From contig NZ_JAODAB010000001.1 of the NCBI RefSeq assembly GCF_025336485.1, positions 372,001 to 436,000 of the forward strand: DNA of 64,000 nucleotides, in the 5' to 3' direction. The DNA is from Pseudomonas citri. Lineage in GTDB: Bacteria > Pseudomonadota > Gammaproteobacteria > Pseudomonadales > Pseudomonadaceae. A program made the translations under genes and the position numbers. Positions 32,087 to 40,886 of the stretch are shown here, in pieces. Below the pieces are notes generated by a model. The model did no database searches, had not been told where the DNA came from, and saw only the letters and a program-made list of their open reading frames with translations. Every line of letters starts with the position of its first letter. The first letter of the stretch is position 1.

Positions 32087-32147
32087 CCTCGAACGACTGG
32101 TCTATCCTGCTGCCACACGTCTTGATGTTCGAAAACAGGAGACAGGC

Positions 32148-32969
32148 ATGAAGACTTTGCAAATGGCCGATGTATCGGTACCCGTGATTGGCCAGGGCAC
32201 TTGGCGCATGGGTGAGGAACGCTCCCTTCACAAGAAAGAAGTGGCGGCCCTGCGCCTCGGCATCGAATCAGGCATGACCCTGATCGACACGGCTGAAATG
32301 TACGCCGAGGGCGGTGCCGAAACCGTCGTGGGCGAAGCGATCACCGGCCTGCGCGACCAGGTGTTCCTGGTGAGCAAGGTCTATCCCCACAACGCCAGCC
32401 GCCGGGGCATCCCGCAGGCCTGCGAGCGCAGTTTGCGGCGGCTCGACACCGACTACATCGACCTTTACCTGCTGCACTGGCGCGGACAGTATCCACTCGC
32501 GGAAACCGTCGAAGCCTTCGAACGCCTGCGCGAGGAAGGCAAGATCGGTCGATGGGGGGTGTCGAACTTCGATGTGGCGGACCTTGAAGAACTGGCAGCG
32601 CCCGCCTGCGCCACCAACCAGGTGTTGTACAACCTGCAAGCACGCGGCATCGAATTCGACCTGCTGCCCTGGTGCCAGCAACGGCAGATGCCGGTCATGG
32701 CCTACTGCCCGGTCGGCCAGGGCGGGCATCTGCTCAAGGATCACACCTTGGGACAGATTGCCCAACGCCACCGCGCAACACCGGCGCAGATCGCCTTGGC
32801 CTGGCTGTTGCGCCAGGGCAATGTCATCGCGATTCCCAAGGCCGTGCAGCCTGAACACGTACGTTTGAACGCCGAGGCGGCGAACCTGAAGCTTGAGCCC
32901 CAGGACCTGGCGGCCCTCGACCTGATATTCCCCCAGCCCCAGGGCAAGCAGCAGTTGGCGATGGTCTGA
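32148..32969 (+). CDS. aldo/keto reductase
   Basis: The protein has 273 residues and a TIM-barrel NADPH-dependent reductase fold. The catalytic tetrad is complete: Asp47 and Tyr52 (LIDTAEMY), Lys77 (LVSKVYP) and His110 (LLHW). Further features are GKIGRWGVSNF and the C-terminal cofactor segment VIAIPKAVQPEHVRLN. It reduces aldehydes or ketones, and the closest feel is the YeaE/DkgA type (methylglyoxal or 2,5-diketogluconate reductases). The start at 32148 follows AGGAGACAGGC; the longer frame from 32061 runs through the hairpin. Confidence 0.88.
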   Translation: MKTLQMADVSVPVIGQGTWRMGEERSLHKKEVAALRLGIESGMTLIDTAEMYAEGGAETVVGEAITGLRDQVFLVSKVYPHNASRRGIPQACERSLRRLDTDYIDLYLLHWRGQYPLAETVEAFERLREEGKIGRWGVSNFDVADLEELAAPACATNQVLYNLQARGIEFDLLPWCQQRQMPVMAYCPVGQGGHLLKDHTLGQIAQRHRATPAQIALAWLLRQGNVIAIPKAVQPEHVRLNAEAANLKLEPQDLAALDLIFPQPQGKQQLAMV

Positions 32970-33014
32970 AAGGTCGGGGGCAGGCCAAGCACTGACTTCT
33001 TGGGGTCAGTTCAA

Positions 33015-33106
33015 CCTGTGGGAGCAAGGCTTGCCCACGATGCAGGCAACGCCGGTCTGCCTGGGAAACCGAGGGGGCTGTATCGCGGGCAAGCCTTGCT
33101 CCCACT
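33015..33106. repeat. REP pair (REPIN) between the aldo/keto reductase and polB
   Basis: Inverted REP copies lie at 33015-33041 and 33082-33106, ending 3 bp from the polB stop. Its central part (CTGGGAAACCG) resembles the centre of the element at 18477 (CTGGGAGACCG), so these two belong to the same REPIN subtype. Confidence 0.85.
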
Positions 33107-33108
33107 AT

Positions 33109-35472
33109 TCAGAACAACCCCATCTGCCCCCCCACCAACGTCGAGAAATCATCATCCACGAACGGCAGGATCGCATCCGCCACCGGTTGCAGTTGCTTGG
33201 TCACGTAGTGGTCGTAATCGATCGGCGCGCTGCGAGTTTCCAGTGGCTCGGGGCCGGCGACGGTGATGATGTAGCTGATCCAGCCGCCATTCTGGTACTG
33301 CCGCGCACGTCCCTGGCGCTGGTTGAACTCGTCGGCAATGCGCGCCGCCCGCACGTGGGGCGGTACGTTGCGCTCGTAGTCTTCCAGCGGACGGCGCAGG
33401 CGCTTGCGATAGACCAGCCGTTCATCGAACGCCCCGGCCAGGGTCTGGCGCACGTACTCACGCACATAATCCTGGTACGGCTGGCGATGGAAAATCCGCC
33501 CGTAGAGTTCCTGCTGGAACTGCCGGGCCAGGGGCGACCAGTCGGTGCGCACGGTTTCCAGGCCTTTGTAGACGATCTCATCGCGGCCGTCGGCACGCAT
33601 CACCAGGCCGGCGTAGCGCTTTTTGCTGCCCTCCTCGGCACCGCGGATCGTTGGCATCAGAAACCGCTTGAAGTGGGTTTCGAATTGCAGCTCCAGCGCG
33701 CTTTCCAGGCCGAACTCGTCACGCACATGGTCACGCCACCATTGGTTGACGTGCGCCACCAGGTCGCGGCCAATCTTCGCTGCTTCCTCCTCGCCGTGGG
33801 CATGACGCAACCAGACGAATGTGGAATCGGTATCGCCATAGATCACCTTGTGCCCCAAGGCTTCGATCAATTGCCGGGTGTGCTGCATGATCTGGTGGCC
33901 ACGCAAAGTGATGGATGACGCCAGGCGCGGGTCGAAGAACCGACAACCGCTGGAACCGAGCACACCGTAAAAGGCGTTCATGATGATCTTCAGCGCCTGG
34001 GACAGCGGTGCGTTGTGTTCCCGCTTCGCGGTTTCGCGTCCCTCGGCCACCTTCGCCACGATGGCCGGCAAGCAATGCCGTGAGCGAGAAAAGCGCGCTC
34101 CACGAAAACCTGGCACCGACTCGCGATCGTCCGGGTGACGCAAGCCCTCGATCAAGCCCACCGGGTCGATGAGAAAGGTACGGATGATCGACGGGTACAG
34201 GCTCTTGTAATCCAGCACCAGCACCGACTCGTAGAGCCCCGGCTGGGAGTCCATGACAAAACCGCCCGGGCTGGCCTCGGGCGGGCGTTCGCCAAGATTC
34301 GGCGCGACGAAGCCCTGGCGGTGCATCAGCGGCATGTACAGGTGCGTGAAGGCCGCCACCGAACCACCGCTGCGGTCCACCGGCAGACCGGTGACGCTGG
34401 CGCGTTCCAGGAGGAACTTGAGCAGTTCGGTCTTGGCGAAGATCCGCGTCACCAACTCGCAGTCCTTGAGGTTATAGCGGGCCAGGGCCGGCTTATCCTC
34501 GGCGAACATGCGGTCGATCTCGTCCATGCGCTGGTACGGGTTGTCGATGGACTTGCCCTCTCCCAGCAGTGTCTGGGCCACGTTTTCCAGGCTGAACGAG
34601 GGGAAACTCCACGTCGCCGAACGCAACGCCTCGATGCCGTCGATGATCAACCGGCCCGCAGCCGAAGCGAAGAAATGGTTATTGCGCGCGCCGTGCTCAC
34701 GCCATTGCATCTCCTCCCCACCGCGCCCCAGGCGCAACGGCACGGCCAGACGTCGAGCGTGTTCGTGCAGCACACGCAGGTCGAACTGCACCAGGTTCCA
34801 GCCGATGATCCCATCGGGGTCGAAACGGGCGAGCCACTCATTGAGTCGTTTGAGCAGCACGGTGCGCGACTCGCAGTACTCCAGCTGAAAATCCACCTCG
34901 CCAGCGTCGCCGTTAGCGGGTCCGAGCATGTAGACCTGGCGCTCGCCGCAGCCTTCGAGGGCAATGGAATACAGCTCGCCCTGGGCGGTGGTCTCGATGT
35001 CCAGGGACACCAGGCGCAACGGCGGACGGTATTCGGGGGCCGGTTTCATCTGCGCGTCGACCAGCAGGCCATCCGCGGCCGGAGTCCCGCCGAACCAGAC
35101 CGGCGCGGTGATGAAGCGTTCCATCAGGTAGCGTTCCGGCGGGCGTATATCGGCCTCGAACACCTGCACCCCGGCGCGGCGCAACGTGGTGTCCAGGCGC
35201 ATCAATTGAGCGTGTTGCTGGCAGTACAGCCCCAGCACCGGGCGGTGTTCGAAGTCCCGCAGGTCCAGGGGGCGCAGCTCAAGGTCCTTCTCCCCTTGCA
35301 GCAAGGCTTCGAGCTGGCCACGCTGGATCTGCGGCACGAACGCCACCGAAGGCTGGAGCGGCAGGCGCACGCGTCGGGGGCCGGTGTCGGTCGCCAGCCA
35401 GAACTCGACTTCGGTGCCGGCCGGGGTATCGCGCCAATGCCGGGTCAGGACGAAGCCCTGCTGTAAATCCAC
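33109..35472 (-). CDS. polB: DNA polymerase II
   Basis: The protein has 787 residues, the normal length for bacterial family-B Pol II. The 3'-5' exonuclease domain has LDIETT (~158), and [14 protein letters not shown] is Exo II. Polymerase motifs are DYKSLYPSI (motif A, ~420), [16 protein letters not shown] (motif B) and YGDTDSTF (motif C, ~545). The last residues (GGQMGLF) form a beta-clamp-binding peptide. The enzyme does replication restart and translesion synthesis under SOS; I did not find an obvious LexA box in the short upstream region. Confidence 0.95.
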   Translation of the reverse strand: MDLQQGFVLTRHWRDTPAGTEVEFWLATDTGPRRVRLPLQPSVAFVPQIQRGQLEALLQGEKDLELRPLDLRDFEHRPVLGLYCQQHAQLMRLDTTLRRAGVQVFEADIRPPERYLMERFITAPVWFGGTPAADGLLVDAQMKPAPEYRPPLRLVSLDIETTAQGELYSIALEGCGERQVYMLGPANGDAGEVDFQLEYCESRTVLLKRLNEWLARFDPDGIIGWNLVQFDLRVLHEHARRLAVPLRLGRGGEEMQWREHGARNNHFFASAAGRLIIDGIEALRSATWSFPSFSLENVAQTLLGEGKSIDNPYQRMDEIDRMFAEDKPALARYNLKDCELVTRIFAKTELLKFLLERASVTGLPVDRSGGSVAAFTHLYMPLMHRQGFVAPNLGERPPEASPGGFVMDSQPGLYESVLVLDYKSLYPSIIRTFLIDPVGLIEGLRHPDDRESVPGFRGARFSRSRHCLPAIVAKVAEGRETAKREHNAPLSQALKIIMNAFYGVLGSSGCRFFDPRLASSITLRGHQIMQHTRQLIEALGHKVIYGDTDSTFVWLRHAHGEEEAAKIGRDLVAHVNQWWRDHVRDEFGLESALELQFETHFKRFLMPTIRGAEEGSKKRYAGLVMRADGRDEIVYKGLETVRTDWSPLARQFQQELYGRIFHRQPYQDYVREYVRQTLAGAFDERLVYRKRLRRPLEDYERNVPPHVRAARIADEFNQRQGRARQYQNGGWISYIITVAGPEPLETRSAPIDYDHYVTKQLQPVADAILPFVDDDFSTLVGGQMGLF

Positions 35473-35689
35473 CGCTGCAACCTCGAATTTTGCGTGAGGG
35501 GTGATTTTACCTGTGGTGAAGGGACTTCACCCACCTAACTGACACACCACAAGAGCGCCGGACCGGGATTGGAGCCATTTTCCCTGGCCATGACGCTTTT
35601 GGACGACTGGCTGCCGCTTTATCGCTTGCTCTGCGCCATTGGGTCTACGATTCTTGAATCACCTGCAAAAACAACCCCGAGGCTTCCCC

Positions 35690-36130
35690 ATGAAAACCGT
35701 CGCGCAGTTGCTCCGGCTAAAAGATGCGAAAAACCAGCAAGTGCACACCATCTCACCGGACGACATGGTATTGCAGGCCCTGATGCGCATGGCTGAGAAA
35801 AACGTCGGGGCCTTGCTGGTCGTAAAGAACGATGAAGTCCTGGGGATCATCAGCGAGCGCGACTACGCGCGCAAAATGGTCTTGCACGGTCGCTCGTCGG
35901 TGGGCACGAAAGTCAGCGAGATCATGGTGTCGCCCGTGATCACAATCGATCCGCACCAGAACGTCGAGGCCTGCCTGAGCATCATGACCGAAAAGCACTT
36001 GCGGCATTTGCCCGTGGTGGAGGACGGCAGGCTGGTCGGGCTGTTGTCCATCGGTGACCTGGTCAAGGAAGCCATGGCGGAACAGGCCGACCTGATCCAG
36101 CAGTTGGAGCAATACATTCGCGGCGAGTGA
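35690..36130 (+). CDS. CBS-domain pair protein
   Basis: The protein has 146 residues and consists of two CBS motifs (about 8-65 and 75-135), seen in VHTISPDDMVLQALMRMAEKNVGALLVV, GIISERDYARKMVL, SEIMVSPVITIDPHQNVEACLSIMTEKHLRHLPVVEDGRLVGLLSIGDLV. Such stand-alone CBS pairs bind adenine nucleotides and act as energy or redox sensors. No partner is indicated by position. The ATG at 35690 is chosen because upstream residues of the longer frame (35639) look non-coding. Confidence 0.88.
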   Translation: MKTVAQLLRLKDAKNQQVHTISPDDMVLQALMRMAEKNVGALLVVKNDEVLGIISERDYARKMVLHGRSSVGTKVSEIMVSPVITIDPHQNVEACLSIMTEKHLRHLPVVEDGRLVGLLSIGDLVKEAMAEQADLIQQLEQYIRGE

Positions 36131-36210
36131 TCCGTTCCACAGGCCTGTCGGGTTGCTCATTCCCAACTCACTTCTATCATTGAAGAGAGTTGCCCCCGCC
36201 GAGCACCCCG

Positions 36211-36807
36211 ATGGCCGACGCCGACCGATTGATCATCTGTGAGCATTGCGATGCGGTGTACCAGCCGGTCGAACTCCGTGCGCACGAAAAAGCCTCGTGC
36301 GTACGCTGCCACGCGATCATTCAGCGCCACAACAGCCTGGGCATCGAACAACGCCTCGCCTTGAGCGTAACGGCTGCGGTGCTGTGGGCGTTCGCCAATG
36401 TCTATCCGATCATGAGCATCCGCCTGCAGGGCCTGAGCAACAGCGCCACCCTGTGGGATTCCATCGTGGCCCTGAGCCAGGGGCCGATTACCTTTATCGC
36501 CCTGGTGGCGGCGGTCGCGATCATCGTGGCGCCGGCCTTCCAACTGGCGCTCCTGCTCTGGGTGCTGGGCTATGCCCATGGCCATCGGCGCGCGCCGGGC
36601 TTCGCCCTGTGCATGCGCAGCCTGGAAACCCTGCGGCCCTGGAGCATGCTGGAGGTCTGCCTGCTGGGAGCACTGGTGGCGGTGATCAAGTTGGCCGGGC
36701 TCCTCGATGTGCTACCGGGCATCGGCCTGTTCGCCCTGGCGGCCTTGAGCCTGCTGATCATCCGCATCGCCGGGCGCGATGTCCGTGACCTGTGGGGCCA
36801 TCCGTGA
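36211..36807 (+). CDS. pqiA: PqiA-type membrane protein, first copy
   Basis: The protein has 198 residues. An N-terminal zinc-ribbon (CEHCDAVYQP ... CVRCHAII) precedes four membrane segments, the half-length PqiA unit. In E. coli PqiA the two units are fused; here they are separate genes. It works with PqiB/PqiC in a lipid-transport bridge between inner and outer membranes and is induced by superoxide generators in E. coli. The TTG at 36190 would add seven residues, but ATG 36211 gives the family start. It overlaps the next gene by 4 bp. Confidence 0.88.
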   Translation: MADADRLIICEHCDAVYQPVELRAHEKASCVRCHAIIQRHNSLGIEQRLALSVTAAVLWAFANVYPIMSIRLQGLSNSATLWDSIVALSQGPITFIALVAAVAIIVAPAFQLALLLWVLGYAHGHRRAPGFALCMRSLETLRPWSMLEVCLLGALVAVIKLAGLLDVLPGIGLFALAALSLLIIRIAGRDVRDLWGHP

Positions 36808-37463
36808 ACGACCTGCCCGCGCCCCCTGCGCCTGGGGCCCACGAACTGAACCTGTGCCTGTGCCACAGTTGTGGCCTGGCCTGCGACATGACCGACGAGC
36901 CCCAGACCTGTCCACGCTGCGATGCCGTCCTGCATCGACGCAAGCCCGATGCCATCTCCCGCACCTGGGCCTACATGCTGGCGGCGCTGGTGTTCTACAT
37001 TCCGGCCAACTTGCTGCCGGTCATGAACACCCGGATGCTCGGCGAAGGCGCCGACAGCACCATCATCAGTGGCGTCATCGAATTCTGGCAAAGCGGCGCC
37101 TGGGACATCGCGCTGATTATCTTCATCGCCAGCATCGCGGTGCCCGGCATCAAGTTCGTGGTCCTGACCCTGCTGCTGGTGACCGTGCAGCGGCGCAGCA
37201 CCTGGGCCCAGCTTCAGCGGGCGAAACTGTATCGGCTGGTGGAAGTCATCGGCTACTGGTCCATGCTCGACGTGCTGGTGGTTGCCATGGTCGCGTCGCT
37301 GGTCAAGTTCCAGGCCTTGAGCGATATCGAACCGCGCCCCGGAATCCTGTTCTTCGGCCTCGTGGTGCTGTTCACCATGCTCTCGGCCATGAGCTTCGAC
37401 CCCCGGTTGATCTGGGACACCCCACCCCCCGAGGAGGCCCGGAATGAAGTCGCCAGCCACTGA
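36804..37463 (+). CDS. PqiA-type membrane protein, second copy
   Basis: The protein has 219 residues. It begins at GTG overlapping the preceding stop (GTGA). An N-terminal zinc ribbon (CHSCGLACDM ... CPRCDAVLHRRK) is followed by four membrane segments (YMLAALVFYIPANLLPVMNTRMLG, then IALIIFIASIAVPGIKFVVLTLLLV and two more). It corresponds to the C-terminal half of E. coli PqiA and belongs to the same complex as its neighbours. It overlaps pqiB by 20 bp, showing tight translational coupling. Confidence 0.87.
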   Translation: MNDLPAPPAPGAHELNLCLCHSCGLACDMTDEPQTCPRCDAVLHRRKPDAISRTWAYMLAALVFYIPANLLPVMNTRMLGEGADSTIISGVIEFWQSGAWDIALIIFIASIAVPGIKFVVLTLLLVTVQRRSTWAQLQRAKLYRLVEVIGYWSMLDVLVVAMVASLVKFQALSDIEPRPGILFFGLVVLFTMLSAMSFDPRLIWDTPPPEEARNEVASH

Positions 37464-39102
37464 CGGGCCGCCCCCCGCACCAGGGCGCGCCCACGTCACC
37501 CGACGGCGCTGGACGGTGTCGCTGGTATGGATCGTGCCGATCATTGCCGTGCTGGTGGGCCTGTCGCTGGTGGTCCACAACTGGCTGCAGGAAGGCCCGA
37601 CCATCACCATTACCTTCAAGACCGGCCAGGGCCTCACCGCTAACAAGACCCAGGTGAAATATCGCAACGTGGTGATTGGCCAGGTCACCGACGTGCAACT
37701 GAGCGACGACCAGAGAAACGTCATGGCCACGGTCAAGCTCGCCAAGAACGCCGACACGTTCACCCACCAGGACTCGGTGTTCTGGGTGGTGCGGCCACGC
37801 ATCGGGGCCGGAGGCATCTCGGGCATCGACACCCTGCTGTCCGGGGATTTCATCGGTGCCGATGCCGGCCAATCGAAAGTCCGCGCCAAGTCCTTCACCG
37901 GCCTCGAGGCCCCGCCGCCGATCACCTATGGCGAACCGGGCAAGCGCTTCACCCTGCACGCCCAGGACCTCGGCTCGCTGGACATCGGCTCCCCGGTGTA
38001 CCTGCGCAAGATCCCGGTGGGCCAGGTGGTGTCCTATGCCTTGGATGCCGATGGCAAGGGCGTCGACATCGAAGTCTTCGTCAACGCGCCCAACGACGTG
38101 TATGTCACCGAAAACACCCGGTTCTGGAATGCCAGCGGCGTGGACGTGAACGTCGGGGCCAACGGTTTTGCCGTCCAGACCGAATCGCTCTCGGCGCTGT
38201 TGCTGGGCGGGATCGCGTTTCGGGCACCGCCCTACAGCCCCAACGACACCCCGGCCAGCCAGGACAAGACGTTCGAGCTGTTTGCCGACGAGCAGAGCGC
38301 CCTCGCCCCTCCCGACGGCAAGGCGCAGTACCTGGCGCTGCGCTTCGACCAGGCGTTGCGTGGGCTACGGGTCGATGCGCCGGTGGAGTTCCTCGGCGTC
38401 GAGGTTGGCCGGGTAGTCTCCATCAACCTGGACTTCGATGAGCAGCAGCGCAGTTTCCCGGTCAACGTCGGCGTGGTGTTCTACCCCCAGCGCCTGGGCA
38501 AAGCCCACGAAAAACTGCTCAAGGCCCTCAACCACGACCCCGAGGACGACGCCGCTTCCGCCCGGCTGATCGGCAGCTTCGTCGAGCGCGGCCTGCGCGC
38601 CCAGGCCCGCAACGGCAATCTGCTGACCGGGCAGTTGTACATCTCCCTGGATTTCTACCCCAAGGCGGAGAAAGTCGCCTTCGACGCCAACGCCCGCCCC
38701 GTCCGCATCCCCACCATCCCCGGCAGTTTCCAACAGTTGCAGGAGCAGCTCCAATCGATGGTGGAACGGATCAACAAGCTGCCGTTGGAGAGCATCGCCA
38801 GCAATCTGGACGGCAACCTGGTGGAACTGCGCAAAGGCCTCGCACAATTCAACGGCAAGACCTTGCCGAGTGTGCAAAACACCATGCAGGACGTGAGCAA
38901 GACCTTACACTCGGCCAACTCGACCCTGGCCGAGGATTCGCCACAACGCGAGCAACTGACCCAGACCCTGGACGACCTAGGGCGCATGTCGCGTTCGTTG
39001 CGCGAGCTGTCCGACTACCTGGGTCGCCACCCCGAATCGCTGCTGCGCGGACGTCCCAAGGATGCGCCGGCGCAAGACCTCACATTGCCGGCCAGGCAAT
39101 GA
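37444..39102 (+). CDS. pqiB: PqiB, MCE-domain envelope protein
   Basis: The protein has 552 residues. One N-terminal membrane anchor (about 24-45, VSLVWIVPIIAVLVGLSLVV) is followed by three MlaD/MCE repeats (about 53-145, 165-225 and 290-400) and a long C-terminal helix-forming tail (FQQLQEQLQSMVERINKLP onwards). This matches PqiB, which in E. coli forms a hexameric needle spanning the periplasm to move lipids between membranes. It is the third gene of the operon, overlapping both neighbours. Confidence 0.93.
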   Translation: MKSPATDGPPPAPGRAHVTRRRWTVSLVWIVPIIAVLVGLSLVVHNWLQEGPTITITFKTGQGLTANKTQVKYRNVVIGQVTDVQLSDDQRNVMATVKLAKNADTFTHQDSVFWVVRPRIGAGGISGIDTLLSGDFIGADAGQSKVRAKSFTGLEAPPPITYGEPGKRFTLHAQDLGSLDIGSPVYLRKIPVGQVVSYALDADGKGVDIEVFVNAPNDVYVTENTRFWNASGVDVNVGANGFAVQTESLSALLLGGIAFRAPPYSPNDTPASQDKTFELFADEQSALAPPDGKAQYLALRFDQALRGLRVDAPVEFLGVEVGRVVSINLDFDEQQRSFPVNVGVVFYPQRLGKAHEKLLKALNHDPEDDAASARLIGSFVERGLRAQARNGNLLTGQLYISLDFYPKAEKVAFDANARPVRIPTIPGSFQQLQEQLQSMVERINKLPLESIASNLDGNLVELRKGLAQFNGKTLPSVQNTMQDVSKTLHSANSTLAEDSPQREQLTQTLDDLGRMSRSLRELSDYLGRHPESLLRGRPKDAPAQDLTLPARQ

Positions 39103-39122
39103 ATGACCACAGGAGCATGCCC

Positions 39123-39662
39123 ATGCCAACGACGCTGAACATTTCCCTGCTGGCCGTGACATTGCTGCTGGGTGCCTGCCGCAGCGATCCGGTTCACTAC
39201 CACACTTTGAGTCCGGCTCAACCGAACGCCCCCCAAGGCATCGCGGCAGACATCCAGGTCGAACAGGTCAACGTTCCGCCCCAGGTGGATAGGCCCCAGA
39301 TGGTCATTCGCCAAGGCAGCAGCGGCCTGGCGATCCTGGAAACCGAATGGTGGGGTGCCAGCCTGGCCGATGAACTGCACAGCAGCCTGGAAGAACAACT
39401 GAGCCACCCCGGCGCCACGAAGATGCTGTTGCGGGTGGACGTACAACGCTTCGATTCGATTCCCGGCCGCTATGCCCGCATGGACGTGCAATGGCGCCTG
39501 CGTAGCCTGACGAGCCCGCAAACCCGTCCCCTCACCTGCCGCAACAGCTTGCAGACACCGGCAGGTGCAGCCCTCGACGAGCTGGTAGCGGCGCATCAGG
39601 AGAATGTCCGGCAACTGGTCGGCCTGGTGGGGCAAGCGGTCTCGCACAACGCCTGCCCCTGA
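39123..39662 (+). CDS. pqiC: PqiC outer-membrane lipoprotein
   Basis: The protein has 179 residues with a lipobox LLGAC near residue 17, so it is lipid-anchored in the outer membrane. The mature part (HYHTLSPAQPN ... RPQMVIRQGSSGLAILETEWWGASLADELHSSLEEQL) matches the PqiC/YmbA family, which forms the outer-membrane end of the PqiABC lipid-transfer system. The ATG at 39123 has AGGAG 7 bp upstream; an earlier ATG at 39099 overlaps the pqiB stop but lacks a ribosome site. It ends 1 bp before the convergent GST gene. Confidence 0.9.
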   Translation: MPTTLNISLLAVTLLLGACRSDPVHYHTLSPAQPNAPQGIAADIQVEQVNVPPQVDRPQMVIRQGSSGLAILETEWWGASLADELHSSLEEQLSHPGATKMLLRVDVQRFDSIPGRYARMDVQWRLRSLTSPQTRPLTCRNSLQTPAGAALDELVAAHQENVRQLVGLVGQAVSHNACP

Positions 39663-39663
39663 C

Positions 39664-40293
39664 TCATTCCGGCCAGTGCAAGGACAACACCGGCGCAACC
39701 CGTTGATGCCGGTCGATGCGCTCCAGCAGTCCGTGGAACTCGGGGCGGGCCTCGAGCATCGCCTCCCGCGTGCCGGACCATTGGGTGATCACTACGGCCA
39801 GGATGTCCAGCGCTCCCGGCTCGGTGCCGTCCAAAAATGGCCGCGCCGGAAACTGATCGGCAAACAGCGCCCAGTTGCGATAGAGCCGTTGCCGGGTGCC
39901 CGCGATCAACTGCTGCTGGCTCGCTTCGTCGGCATCGGCCAGCCAACGCTGGGGAAAATCGATGATGCCGATAGGGGTGTAGCAATTGGCGGCGATGTAG
40001 ACCAGCCCGCGCAAGGATTGGGCGCGCTGGCCAGGGTCCGTAGGCAGCAACTTCGCTTGCGGGTACGTCAGCCCCAGGTGAATCAGGATAGCCGCCACCT
40101 CGGTCAGCACCGAGCCGTCCGGCAGACGCAGGGTCGGCACCTGTTTCTGCGGGTTCAACGCTTCGAGCTCGTGGGCGGCCTCCGTGTCTTCTGTCGAATA
40201 GGCGGCGACCTGACGATACGGCACGCCACACAGGCTCAACGCGATCTCCACCGCTGCCGAGCCGGATTGCCTGTAGCCAAATAACTCGTACAT
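39664..40293 (-). CDS. glutathione S-transferase family protein
   Basis: The protein has 209 residues. An N-terminal thioredoxin-like domain (YELFGYRQSGSAAVEIALSLCGVPYRQV; KQVPTLRLPDGSVLTEVAAILIHLGLTYP) precedes the helical C-terminal domain. The cis-Pro (QVPTL) and the glutathione-binding E residue (LTEVAAI) are present; the first-strand active-site position is Ser (RQSGSAAV). It probably conjugates or reduces with glutathione in the cytoplasm; the substrate is unknown. Its stop lies 1 bp from that of pqiC. Confidence 0.85.
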   Translation of the reverse strand: MYELFGYRQSGSAAVEIALSLCGVPYRQVAAYSTEDTEAAHELEALNPQKQVPTLRLPDGSVLTEVAAILIHLGLTYPQAKLLPTDPGQRAQSLRGLVYIAANCYTPIGIIDFPQRWLADADEASQQQLIAGTRQRLYRNWALFADQFPARPFLDGTEPGALDILAVVITQWSGTREAMLEARPEFHGLLERIDRHQRVAPVLSLHWPE

Positions 40294-40479
40294 GAACCTG
40301 CCTCCTACTGTGGATTATCCGGTAGAGCCTTCAAGTCCATCGGTGTTCCCTCACCCTGCCTGGCGAACGAGCCATCATCGCCATCGATGTTCACCATCAC
40401 GTCAATGAAGTTCTCATGATGATTGTCCGACGCAACAATGGCGCCACACCCACCCACTGCAACACCGGAGCACACCATC

Positions 40480-40758
40480 ATGAAACGCCAAGTCATCCTC
40501 AGCCTCGCTTTCTCGGTACTGGCCGCCAACGTATTTGCCGCCTCCTCCCAACCCGTCGTTGCCGAAGGCGGTTCTGATCGCCTGATCGAAAACCGCGTCG
40601 CCGAAGGCGGGGCCAATCGCATGCTGGAACGCCGTGTGGCCGAAGGTGGCTCCGACCGACTGATCGAAAGCCGCGTCGCCGAAGGCGGGGCCGATCGCAT
40701 GCTGGAACGCCGTGTGGCCGAAGGTGGCTCCGACCGACTGATCGAAAACCACGCATGA
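40480..40758 (+). CDS. secreted protein with five 13-residue tandem repeats
   Basis: The protein has 92 residues. A signal peptide (about 1-20, LSLAFSVLAANVFA) is followed by five tandem 13-residue units in an alternating A-B-A-B-A order: VAEGGSDRLIENR, VAEGGANRMLERR, VAEGGSDRLIESR, VAEGGADRMLERR, and a final VAEGGSDRLIENH. The unit pattern is acidic-Gly-Gly, then D/N-R-hydrophobic-hydrophobic-E, strongly charged. The DNA repeats are 39 bp long, and adjacent A-B pairs form nearly identical 78-bp blocks, so copy number can change by slippage. Similar Pseudomonas proteins are, from memory, sometimes labelled phage infection protein without clear basis. Function unknown. Confidence 0.83.
   Translation: MKRQVILSLAFSVLAANVFAASSQPVVAEGGSDRLIENRVAEGGANRMLERRVAEGGSDRLIESRVAEGGADRMLERRVAEGGSDRLIENHA
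40554..40753. repeat. 39-bp tandem repeats (five copies)
   Basis: The repeat begins with GTTGCCGAAGGCGG or GTCGCCGAAGGCGG and recurs every 39 bases; copies 2 and 4 (and copies 3 and 5) are nearly identical over the full length, giving a 78-bp higher-order unit. It lies wholly within the coding sequence above. Confidence 0.85.
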
Positions 40759-40810
40759 ATGGCTTGACCGCAACGCGTGAAAACATTGCCCATGACATGC
40801 AGCACACCCT

Positions 40811-40838
40811 GTGGCGAGGGAGCTTGCTCCCTCGCCAC
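40811..40838. terminator. GTGGCGAGGGAGC hairpin between the repeat protein and DUF1615 genes
   Basis: A 13-bp perfect stem (40811-40823 with 40826-40838) closes on a 2-base gap. It belongs to the same hairpin family as those at 12795 and 50539. It is placed between convergent genes. Confidence 0.65.
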
Positions 40839-40886
40839 GGACTTATGGATTTTCTTCAGCAGGCTTTTCCCTGCCCAAAAACCTGA

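Noticed and set aside
34135..35466. 443-codon ORF on the plus strand opposite polB
   Set aside because: Antisense shadow; the polymerase frame has all family-B motifs.
39099..39122. Earlier pqiC start at 39099 (ATGA overlap with pqiB)
   Set aside because: It has no ribosome site and adds residues before the lipoprotein signal; AGGAG is correctly spaced for the ATG at 39123.
40554..40753. Possible CRISPR array
   Set aside because: The repeats are contiguous without unique spacers and encode a peptide repeat in frame after a signal peptide.
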